From: Acidobacteriota bacterium
GTDB taxonomy: Bacteria > Acidobacteriota > Vicinamibacteria > Vicinamibacterales > 2-12-FULL-66-21
DNA length: 5,504 bases
Assembly (NCBI GenBank): GCA_013362195.1
Contig: JABFWM010000519.1
Coordinates: forward strand, 1-5,504
Direction: 5' to 3'
The translations under genes were made by a program, and so were the position numbers. Each line of letters starts with the position of its first letter. Within the stretch, counting starts at the first letter, position 1. A model generated the notes under the pieces. It did no database searches and was not told the DNA's origin. It was given only the letters and a program-made list of their open reading frames with translations. Positions 1 through 5,172 of the stretch are shown here, in pieces.

Positions 1-719
<719 letters not shown>

Positions 720-745
720 CGGGATCGCTCGATTGATTCGGAAAA

Positions 746-763
746 ACGGCGGCCGGCCGCCGT
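746..763. terminator. Perfect 18-bp GC palindrome after the activator gene; possible terminator
   Basis: ACGGCGGCC/GGCCGCCGT is a perfect inverted repeat starting 27 bases after the activator's stop codon. As RNA it would form a 7-bp stem with a CCGG loop. It is flanked by AAAAA on the left (742-746, the last A being part of the palindrome), so the U-tract is on the minus-strand transcript. The + strand side (GTGTCCGGGGG) has no U-tract. It may still end or insulate the activator transcript, but it is not a canonical rho-independent terminator for the + strand. A DNA-binding role is also possible. Confidence 0.35.
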
Positions 764-785
764 GTCCGGGGGTGTTTCGCGGGGC

Positions 786-797
786 GTAAGCGCTTAC
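786..797. promoter_or_regulatory. Perfect 12-bp palindrome GTAAGCGCTTAC, candidate upstream activator site
   Basis: The sequence is fully self-complementary. Its centre lies about 95 bp upstream of the transcription start predicted from the sigma-54-type promoter at 861-874, in the range where enhancer-binding proteins usually bind. A second inverted repeat, CGCGT-A-ACGCG at 802-812, follows at about -79 and supplies another GTAA half-site. The palindrome also resembles the core of LacI-family operators (TGTAAGCGCTTACA), so a LacI-type repressor is an alternative ligand. The assignment to the adjacent activator is inferred from position. Confidence 0.45.
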
Positions 798-860
798 CCG
801 ACGCGTAACGCGCCTCGCCGCTAAGTGCCGTCGTTAGTTCACGTTCCTGCCGGCTCAGGC

Positions 861-874
861 GGCACCAGGTTTGC
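861..874 (+). promoter_or_regulatory. Sigma-54 (-24/-12) promoter for the DUF5777-like/cupredoxin operon
   Basis: GGCAC-CAGGT-TTGC matches the core of the sigma-54 consensus TGGCACG-N4-TTGCW, with exactly 10 bases between the invariant GG (861-862) and GC (873-874). Departures are C for the leading T, C for the G after GGCAC, and G for the final W. The predicted transcription start is near 886. A sigma-54 activator gene ends 141 bp upstream, and the same 9 defined bases recur at 3546-3559 and 5114-5127. Confidence 0.75.
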
Positions 875-888
875 GAGACGCAGGGGCC

Positions 889-1755
889 GTGACTACTGTT
901 TCGCGACTCGTGTGGGGCCGGTGCGTACTGGCCGCCGTCATGGTGTGTACATTCGCCGCACACGCGCTGGCCCAGGATCCCGCCGCCGCGCAGCCGGCCC
1001 CGGCGCAGGCGGATCCGAACGTCCGCGTCGATCCGCTGCAGCCGGACTTCACGCTCGTCGCGCTGCCGGTGACGCTGCGCATGCCGGTCAACAAGCTGGA
1101 CTTCCGCGTCACCCACCGCTTCACGCGATCGCTCGGACGCGGTGACTTCGGCGATCTCCTCTCCGATTTCTTCGGGTTCGACTCGGGAGCGCAGATCGGG
1201 CTCGAGCTGCGCTACGGCCTTGTCGAAGGCACGCAGATCGGCGTCCACCGCACCAGCGATCGCACGATCCAGATCTTCGGCCAGACGAGCGTGCTGCAGG
1301 AACGTGACGGCCATCCGCTCGGACTGGACGCCATCGCGACCCTCGAAGGCGCCGACAACATGCGCGGTCAGTTGTCGTCCGCCGTCGGCGTGCTCGCGTC
1401 CAGAAAGGTCGGCCGCGTCGCCGCCGTGTACGTGGAGCCGATCTTCATGTTCAACACGAATGCGTCGCCAGCCGACGTGGTGGAGCACAACGACACCTTG
1501 ATGCTGGGCTTGGGCGCCCGCGTCCGCATCTCGCGCGCGGCGTACCTGGTCGGCGAAGTGACGCCGCGGCTCTGGGGCTATCAGCCGGGTGAAGCCCAGG
1601 GCAGCGTCGGCATCGAATTCCGGTCCGGCGGACACCTGTTTCAGATCAACTTCTCGGACGGGTTTGGCACCACGCTGGGTCAGCTCGCGCACAACGGCGG
1701 GATCAACACCGACTCCTGGTTCATTGGCTTCAACATCTCCCGGAAATTCTTCTGA
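889..1755 (+). CDS. DUF5777-like exported beta-barrel protein, probably outer membrane
   Basis: The product resembles the DUF5777 family of predicted beta-barrels, whose role is not known. A signal peptide is visible: from GTG 889 it has basic residues, then a hydrophobic core (VLAAVMVCTFAAHALA) and likely cleavage at ALA/Q. A Pro/Ala-rich linker follows, then family-like stretches: FRVTHRFTRSLG, DFFGFDSGAQIGLELRYGL, and alternating amphipathic strands to the end. It terminates in ISRKFF, a C-terminal Phe typical of outer-membrane barrels. The start is uncertain. TTG 871 overlaps the -12 element and cannot be transcribed from the sigma-54-type promoter. GTG 889 lies about 3 bases after the predicted transcript start and would be almost leaderless. 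GTG 910 would still give a shorter but acceptable signal peptide. No good Shine-Dalgarno precedes any of these. It is followed after 2 bases by the lipoprotein gene, so the two are probably one transcript. Family assignment is from memory of motifs. Confidence 0.8.
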   Translation: MTTVSRLVWGRCVLAAVMVCTFAAHALAQDPAAAQPAPAQADPNVRVDPLQPDFTLVALPVTLRMPVNKLDFRVTHRFTRSLGRGDFGDLLSDFFGFDSGAQIGLELRYGLVEGTQIGVHRTSDRTIQIFGQTSVLQERDGHPLGLDAIATLEGADNMRGQLSSAVGVLASRKVGRVAAVYVEPIFMFNTNASPADVVEHNDTLMLGLGARVRISRAAYLVGEVTPRLWGYQPGEAQGSVGIEFRSGGHLFQINFSDGFGTTLGQLAHNGGINTDSWFIGFNISRKFF

Positions 1756-1757
1756 TC

Positions 1758-2201
1758 ATGATGCAGCAGCGTTCAGCACGATCCCTGGCCATCCTGACGA
1801 CAGTCCTCGGTATTCTCGCGGGCGCCTCGGCATGCGGCGGCGGCGGAGGCTCACCCACTTCCCCGGGCGGCGGCGTGACGGTCATCTCGCGCGATGGTGG
1901 AACGGGCGGTACCAGCGGCGCGACGGTGACGATCACGTCGGACGGCGTCAGCCCGGCGGCGGTGACGGTTGCCGTCGGCCAGACCGTCACGTTCATCAAC
2001 AACGATTCGAGGTCGCACGAGATCGCGTCGAATCCCCATCCGCAGCATGGCTCCTGCCCGTCCATCGAGGCGGGTCTCGCCACGCTCGCTGCCGGGCAGA
2101 CCCGGACGACGCACGCGTTCGCCAACGCCGGCACGTGCGGGTATCACGACCATCTGAACGACTCCAATCGCGCGCTGCAGGGCACGATTACCGTGCAGTA
2201 A
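1758..2201 (+). CDS. Cupredoxin-like (plastocyanin/azurin-type) lipoprotein, first copy
   Basis: Predicted periplasm-facing or surface lipoprotein with a copper-protein fold. The 147-residue product has a signal sequence ending in G-A-S-A-C, with Cys26 as the lipidation site, then a Gly/Ser/Thr/Pro-rich spacer to about residue 54. The cupredoxin-type domain begins VTITSDGVSPAAVTVAVGQ (57-75) and continues FINNDSRSHEI (79-89). Candidate metal ligands are His87, Cys127 and His130, giving the usual late Cys-x-x-His. No axial Met follows; instead His132 creates C-G-Y-H-D-H. A second cluster, NPHPQHGSCP (92-101), adds His94, His97 and Cys100, all conserved in the paralogue at 2337-2723. Cys100 and Cys127 could form a disulphide instead, so copper binding is likely but not proved. 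ATG 1758 and ATG 1761 are adjacent alternatives, and only a weak GGAA precedes them. The gene starts 2 bases after the upstream stop, suggesting translational coupling. Confidence 0.88.
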   Translation: MMQQRSARSLAILTTVLGILAGASACGGGGGSPTSPGGGVTVISRDGGTGGTSGATVTITSDGVSPAAVTVAVGQTVTFINNDSRSHEIASNPHPQHGSCPSIEAGLATLAAGQTRTTHAFANAGTCGYHDHLNDSNRALQGTITVQ

Positions 2202-2226
2202 GCCGCATGCCGCCTCGCTGGCGGTG

Positions 2227-2264
2227 GGCGGTCGGGCGCACGTCAGGTGCGCCTGCGCGACGCC
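2227..2264 (+). terminator. Stem-loop in the gap after the first lipoprotein gene
   Basis: The inner stem CGGGCGCAC/GTGCGCCTG (2233-2241 with 2247-2255, one G-U pair) closes a 5-base GTCAG loop. Outer segments GTCG/CGAC (2231-2234 with 2258-2261) and GGC/GCC (2227-2229 with 2262-2264) can extend or compete with it. A smaller hairpin, CCGCC-TCGCT-GGCGG, lies just before at 2210-2224. There is no U-tract, so this could be a rho-dependent end, a 3' stabilising structure or an attenuator. Apart from these structures I see nothing in 2202-2336, and no sigma-54-type site. Confidence 0.35.
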
Positions 2265-2336
2265 GCGTGTGAAGAGGCGCCCCACCCGTCAATGGCGGCC
2301 CGCCGCATCCGGGTCTGACCTGGTTATTCGGGCATA

Positions 2337-2723
2337 ATGCGTCACGTGCGCGCCGCCGCGTCGTTGTGCACGCTGTGGGTCCTCGTGCTTTCCGCCTGCG
2401 GCGGCCGATCACCGTCGTCGCCGTCGACGCCCGAGGGTGCGACGGTGACGATCACCAGCGCCGGCGTCGCTCCGTCGGCGCTGACCGTGGCACCCGGCAC
2501 GCGCGTCCTGTTCGTGAACAACGACGGCCGCGCGCATGACATGACGTCGGACCCGCACCCGGACCATCAGGACTGTCCCGAGCTCAATGCGGTCGGCCTG
2601 CTGCAGCCGGGCCAGCGGCGTGAAAGCGGCAACCTGGTCATGGTGCGGACGTGCGGTTTCCACGACCACGACGATCCGCCGCCGCGCGGCGTCCGCTGGA
2701 CGGGGCGGATCACCGTCCGGTGA
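2337..2723 (+). CDS. Cupredoxin-like lipoprotein, second copy (paralogue)
   Basis: A 128-residue relative of the protein at 1758-2201. The lipobox is better, L-S-A-C with Cys21, after an Arg-containing start and a short hydrophobic run. The spacer is shorter (about 22-34). The domain begins VTITSAGVAPSALTVAPG (37-54), then FVNNDGRAHDM (59-69), with candidate ligand His67; the conserved cluster DPHPDHQDCP (72-81) contributes His74, His77 and Cys80; TCGFHDH (105-111) contributes Cys106, His109 and His111. As in the first copy there is no Met in the axial position after the last His. Between the two clusters this copy has LLQPGQRRESGNL, which differs clearly from the first, so the duplication is old or the genes were acquired separately. 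ATG 2337 has no clear Shine-Dalgarno; GTG 2346 is an alternative. Its promoter is not evident. Its last 14 bases overlap the end of the opposing hydratase gene. Confidence 0.85.
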   Translation: MRHVRAAASLCTLWVLVLSACGGRSPSSPSTPEGATVTITSAGVAPSALTVAPGTRVLFVNNDGRAHDMTSDPHPDHQDCPELNAVGLLQPGQRRESGNLVMVRTCGFHDHDDPPPRGVRWTGRITVR

Positions 2724-3486
2724 ACCGGGGTGTCCGCTTCTCCAGGAACGCGGACGTCCCTTCCAGCTTGTCGTCCGAGGCGTAGCAGATCGCCTGGGCG
2801 AGCGTTTCAATCAGCAGCCCCGAGTCGAGGTCGACGCGCGCGGAGGCATTCAGCGCGACTTTCGCGAGGCGCGCTGCCAGCGGGCCTTGCCGCAGGATCT
2901 GCTTCGCCAGCTCGCGCGCGCGCAGCAGCAGCTGGCCGGCCGGCGCCATCATCGTAATGAGCCCGATGTCGAGCGCCTGCCTGGCGTCGATGATCTCTCC
3001 CGTCAGCACCAGGTGCTTGGCCCATCCCAGCCCGACGAGGCGCGGCAGACGCTGCGTGGCGCCCGCGCCCGGAATGATGCCGAGCCCCAGCTCCGGCTGT
3101 CCGAATTTCGCGGTGTCTGCCGCGATGCGGATGTCGCAGGCCAGCGCGAGCTCGCATCCGCCGCCGAGGGCGTAGCCGTTGATGGCGGCGATGGTCGGAC
3201 GCGGAAAGCGCTCGAGGGCTGCGAACAAGGACGAATTGATCGCGGCCAGCCCTTCGTCGCGGCCGCGCGCCCGGATATCGTTGATGTCGGCGCCCGAGAC
3301 GAACGCCGACTCACCGGCGCCGGTGACGATGAGCACGCCGACGTCCGCGGCGGTGGCGAGGTCCGTCAGCGCCCGCATGCACTCGCGCACGGTCTCGAGA
3401 TCCAGCGCGTTCCTGACGGAGGGGCGGTCGATCGTGAGCGTCGCGATCGCGTCGGACACGTCGAGACGAATGTTGGTGTAAGCCAT
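2710..3486 (-). CDS. Enoyl-CoA hydratase/isomerase (crotonase) family protein
   Basis: Cytoplasmic crotonase-fold enzyme, most likely hydrating trans-2-enoyl-CoA in fatty-acid or related acyl-CoA breakdown. The 258 residues match the family's normal length. Landmarks: N-terminal IATLTIDRPSVRNALD (14-29); first oxyanion-hole segment SGADI (64-68); second oxyanion-hole segment NGYALGGGCELALACDI (103-119); then KFGQPELGLGIIPGAG (127-142). Glu112 and Glu132 occupy the two catalytic positions of rat mitochondrial hydratase (Glu144 and Glu164) with the same 20-residue spacing, which favours hydratase activity over a bare crotonase fold. ATG at 3486 was chosen because the family homology begins at MAYTNIRLDV; upstream in-frame sequence is Arg/Pro-rich without resemblance. 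No Shine-Dalgarno is seen; instead a 17-base inverted repeat ends 2 bases before the start codon on this strand. No partner beta-oxidation gene is in the window. Confidence 0.95.
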   Translation of the reverse strand: MAYTNIRLDVSDAIATLTIDRPSVRNALDLETVRECMRALTDLATAADVGVLIVTGAGESAFVSGADINDIRARGRDEGLAAINSSLFAALERFPRPTIAAINGYALGGGCELALACDIRIAADTAKFGQPELGLGIIPGAGATQRLPRLVGLGWAKHLVLTGEIIDARQALDIGLITMMAPAGQLLLRARELAKQILRQGPLAARLAKVALNASARVDLDSGLLIETLAQAICYASDDKLEGTSAFLEKRTPRFTGR

Positions 3487-3488
3487 CA

Positions 3489-3505
3489 CGCGGATTCTAT
3501 CCGCG
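3489..3505. promoter_or_regulatory. 7-bp inverted repeat CGCGGAT-TCT-ATCCGCG between divergent genes
   Basis: Perfect arms of 7 bases are separated by 3 bases, between the divergent hydratase gene (start 3486, minus) and the basic-protein gene (start 3586, plus). On the minus strand a hairpin would end 2 bases before the hydratase start codon, where a ribosome binding site would be expected and none is seen. On the plus side its centre lies about 74 bp upstream of the start predicted from the sigma-54-type promoter at 3546-3559. It could be an operator, an activator site, or an RNA hairpin limiting hydratase translation. Confidence 0.4.
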
Positions 3506-3545
3506 CGCGGCTCACGCGCGGGCGCGCGCGGTCCAATCCGACGTG

Positions 3546-3559
3546 GGCACACGCCTTGC
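3546..3559 (+). promoter_or_regulatory. Sigma-54 (-24/-12) promoter for the basic small protein
   Basis: GGCAC-ACGCC-TTGC has GG at 3546-3547 and GC at 3558-3559 with exactly 10 bases between, matching the consensus core. The leading T is G and the final W is G. The predicted transcription start is near 3571, leaving a short leader of about 15 bases that contains the GGAGG ribosome binding site at 3573-3577. Promoter, ribosome binding site and start codon are all correctly ordered and spaced. Confidence 0.7.
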
Positions 3560-3572
3560 GGTGTACGCGCGC

Positions 3573-3577
3573 GGAGG
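3573..3577 (+). promoter_or_regulatory. Ribosome binding site GGAGG for the basic small protein
   Basis: GGAGG stands 8 bases before ATG 3586. It is one of the two clear Shine-Dalgarno sequences in the window and decides both the start and the strand of a low-complexity reading frame that would otherwise be hard to separate from antisense frames. Confidence 0.8.
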
Positions 3578-3585
3578 CATAACAC

Positions 3586-4017
3586 ATGGCACGCGGCGAC
3601 CAGACGTCATACACAGACGACGCGCAACCCGACGTCGAGCAGACCGAAGGCGGTGAGCGCGAGGCGGCTGACGAAACGATGGGCGGCGGCGGCGGCGGAC
3701 GCGGCGGACGTTCGCGCGGAACGGCCGCGCGCGCCGGAGCGGCGAAGACCACGGCCGAGAGCAGCGGTGAAGTCGAAGGCCGCGGCGGACGCGCACGCAG
3801 CTCGCACGCGGCCGCGAAAGGGCGCGGATCGAAACCGGACGCGCCGCGGGGGCGCAAGGGGCAGACGTCGGGACGGCGCTCGTCGGGCGCGCGCAAGAGC
3901 GCGAACCGTCCGGGCGCGTCGGGCACCGGCACAAAGAAGGCGACGCGGAGCAGCTCCGGCCGCCGGCGATCCGGATCGCGGTCGGGCGGCGGGCAGGGAT
4001 CGCGCAAGCAGCGCTGA
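3586..4017 (+). CDS. Small Arg/Gly/Ser-rich, probably disordered nucleic-acid-binding protein
   Basis: A 143-residue hypothetical protein. Residues 1-31 are acidic and fairly polar (D5, D11, D12, D16, E18, E21, E24, E26, D29, E30). A run of six glycines (33-38) follows, and the remaining hundred or so residues are dominated by Arg, Lys, Gly, Ser and Ala, ending in a strongly basic tail with GRRRSGSRSGG. There is no signal peptide, membrane segment or predicted globular core. The acidic-head, basic-tail layout suggests an intrinsically disordered protein binding DNA, RNA or another polyanion, by analogy with histone-H1-like bacterial proteins. The opening M-x-RGD-x-T/S-x-YTD faintly recalls small proteins annotated, with little support, as plasmid stabilisation proteins; I treat that as a weak hint. 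The gene has a sigma-54-type promoter and an excellent ribosome binding site, which supports reality despite low complexity. It converges on the isomerase gene with 11 bases between stops. Function unknown. Confidence 0.72.
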   Translation: MARGDQTSYTDDAQPDVEQTEGGEREAADETMGGGGGGRGGRSRGTAARAGAAKTTAESSGEVEGRGGRARSSHAAAKGRGSKPDAPRGRKGQTSGRRSSGARKSANRPGASGTGTKKATRSSSGRRRSGSRSGGGQGSRKQR

Positions 4018-4028
4018 CCTCCGGCGAG

Positions 4029-4931
4029 CTACCGCCCGTATCGCTCCACCATCGCCTTCAGGAATGCCAGGGACGATCGCGCATCGTTCTCGAGATCGTT
4101 CGAGTCCGCCTCGATGCTGATGCGTCCCTGGTAGCCGATCCGCCGCAGGTTCCTGAAGAACGCGCCATACCGCGGATCGTCGGCCGCGCGGGTCGGAAAC
4201 AAGCGTTCGCCCGGCGCCGCGATCTGCAGGTGGACGATCATGTCGCGCGCCTCGAGGATGACGTCCGGGTCCTCGTTCTCGAATGCCAGGTGATAGAAAT
4301 CGACGATGAGGCGGATCTTCGGGTGGGCCACCTCCGTCGCCAGCTTCAGGGCTTCCGTCACCGAGTTGATCACGTTCGTTTCCGGCCGGCGCAACGCCTC
4401 GATCCCGATCACCATCCCGTAGCCGCGGGCGTCGATGACCTCGGCGCACGTCCGCAGGAACTCCTTCAGCTGATCCCACGCCTTCTCGAGCGGAAACCCG
4501 TCGGGCGCCGTCCGCGCGCCCGGACTGCCGAACACGATCACCCGGGCGCCGAAGCTCTCCGCGAGCGCGAGCGAGTGCTCGACGTACTGACGAATGCGCG
4601 CGCGGTCCACGTCCGGACCGGTCAGCTTGATGTCGGCGCCGGGCAGGAACCAGTTCATCGTCTCGACGCGTATGCCGGAGGCACGCACGCGCGCCCGCGC
4701 GCTGTCGAGATCGGCCGGCGGGAGCGCCCATGTGAGCGACAGGGCGGGCTCCACGTAGTCGAACCCCGCGGCCGTCAGCGTGTCGATCGATCGCAGCGGG
4801 TCGACCGAGCCGAACGCGGCGACGCCGAAGCGCAGACGGAGCGGCGCGTCGGATCGGCCGGCGTCCTGCGCGAACGCCGAGCCAAACGCAAGAGGTGAGG
4901 CGAGCGGATGCAGCATGAGGTGTGATTCCAC
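4029..4931 (-). CDS. Xylose isomerase-like TIM-barrel protein (sugar phosphate isomerase/epimerase, hydroxypyruvate isomerase-like)
   Basis: Member of the AP-endonuclease-2/xylose-isomerase-like superfamily, probably a metal-dependent keto-sugar or keto-acid isomerase or epimerase. In the 300-residue product (counted from GTG 4931), features in order are: strand 1 RLRFGVAAFG (32-41), AGFDYVEPAL (55-64), GIRVETMNWF (86-95), FGARVIVFGS (127-136), and the metal-site segments GIEAL (Glu178), LIVDFYHL (Asp211, His214), IVHLQIAAPGE (His234) and GRISIEAD (Glu274). The Glu/Asp/His/Glu set and the HLQIA-P-G-R stretch match the hydroxypyruvate isomerase and D-tagatose 3-epimerase group; the substrate cannot be read. 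The N-terminus is odd: residues 6-22 (MLHPLASPLAFGSAFAQ) look like a worn signal peptide ending AFA/Q but lack the usual Arg-rich start, so location is uncertain. ATG at 4916 is an alternative start with a weak upstream GGAA. No clear promoter was found. Confidence 0.88.
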   Translation of the reverse strand: MESHLMLHPLASPLAFGSAFAQDAGRSDAPLRLRFGVAAFGSVDPLRSIDTLTAAGFDYVEPALSLTWALPPADLDSARARVRASGIRVETMNWFLPGADIKLTGPDVDRARIRQYVEHSLALAESFGARVIVFGSPGARTAPDGFPLEKAWDQLKEFLRTCAEVIDARGYGMVIGIEALRRPETNVINSVTEALKLATEVAHPKIRLIVDFYHLAFENEDPDVILEARDMIVHLQIAAPGERLFPTRAADDPRYGAFFRNLRRIGYQGRISIEADSNDLENDARSSLAFLKAMVERYGR

Positions 4932-5001
4932 CGGCCGTATCTTAGCGCTCCGTACGCTATCTGTTTGGCCCGCGGCGCCGTATCCAAAGAGAGAGCCCCC
5001 C

Positions 5002-5017
5002 GAGTACCCGGGTACTC
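5002..5017. promoter_or_regulatory. Perfect 16-bp palindrome GAGTACCCGGGTACTC, candidate operator
   Basis: Fully self-complementary over 16 bases, in the divergent gap between the isomerase gene and the PLD-like gene. Its centre is about 130 bp upstream of the start predicted from the sigma-54-type promoter at 5114-5127. It shares the outer frame GTA-N6-TAC with the palindrome at 786-797, though the middle six bases differ. It may be an activator site for the PLD-like gene or an operator for a repressor of either gene. No binding protein can be named from sequence alone. Confidence 0.5.
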
Positions 5018-5035
5018 CCCGCGTGATGGCTAGAA

Positions 5036-5074
5036 GACGTCAGCTCAGTGCCGACTGAGAGAAATCGCCACGTC
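5036..5074 (+). other. Nested stem-loop in the divergent intergenic region
   Basis: An inner hairpin CTCAGT-GCCG-ACTGAG (5044-5059, six perfect pairs, four-base loop) lies inside outer arms GACGT (5036-5040) and ACGTC (5070-5074). Another short palindrome, GGGACGTCCC, follows at 5084-5093. All lie upstream of the predicted sigma-54 start near 5139, so from that promoter they are DNA sites and not leader RNA. They would be RNA only if a second, upstream promoter exists. I do not recognise a known riboswitch in 4932-5172. Confidence 0.3.
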
Positions 5075-5113
5075 ACCGGCGCGGGGACGTCCCACTTTCC
5101 CGCCAAGGTGAGC

Positions 5114-5127
5114 GGCACGGTCGTTGC
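5114..5127 (+). promoter_or_regulatory. Sigma-54 (-24/-12) promoter for the PLD-like gene
   Basis: GGCACGGTCGTTGC is the best of the three sites: GGCACG-N4-TTGC with GG at 5114-5115 and GC at 5126-5127, exactly 10 bases apart, departing from TGGCACG-N4-TTGCW only at the leading and final bases (both C). The predicted transcription start is near 5139, giving a leader of about 34 bases with the ribosome binding site at 5158-5164. The site also forms part of an inverted repeat (GCGGCA 5112-5117 with TGCCGC 5144-5149). Confidence 0.78.
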
Positions 5128-5157
5128 CTCTACGGAGGGCGTCTGCCGCACGAGTCC

Positions 5158-5164
5158 AGGGAGG
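5158..5164 (+). promoter_or_regulatory. Ribosome binding site AGGGAGG for the PLD-like gene
   Basis: AGGGAGG ends 8 bases before ATG 5173, a near-ideal distance. It fixes the start of a reading frame that has no stop codon within the window. Confidence 0.8.
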
Positions 5165-5172
5165 CCCCCCCG

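Noticed and set aside
726..738. Integration host factor site (TTGATT at 733-738) between activator site and promoter
   Set aside because: The second half of the consensus (YAA four bases upstream) is absent.
2314..2338. Housekeeping promoter with CATAAT (2333-2338) before the second lipoprotein gene
   Set aside because: The only -35-like TGAC stands about 12 bases away, too close, and the -10 would overlap the start codon.
2587..3582. Long open frame on the plus strand (331 codons)
   Set aside because: It is antisense to the enoyl-CoA hydratase, whose two catalytic Glu residues and full family length are intact; the plus-strand translation shows no family resemblance.
3586..3720. Possible frameshift in the basic-protein gene, since the opening residues faintly recall another small protein family
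   Set aside because: Reading the other plus frames gave no convincing continuation of that family, so I kept the intact frame.
3607..4731. Long minus-strand open frame (374 codons) across the basic-protein and isomerase genes
   Set aside because: It is out of frame with the isomerase and antisense to the basic-protein gene; composition is Arg/Ala/Pro-rich without motifs. The plus-strand gene at 3586 has a promoter and GGAGG, and this frame has neither that I can see.
4938..4975. Sigma-70-type promoter for the isomerase on the minus strand (TAAGAT)
   Set aside because: The -10 matches 4 of 6 and the -35 only about half; too weak in such sequence to list.
5081..5172. Riboswitch in the leader before the PLD-like gene, suggested by GAGTCCAGG at 5152-5160 (as in cobalamin riboswitches)
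   Set aside because: The other conserved cobalamin boxes are missing, and the sigma-54-type promoter would start transcription after most of this region.
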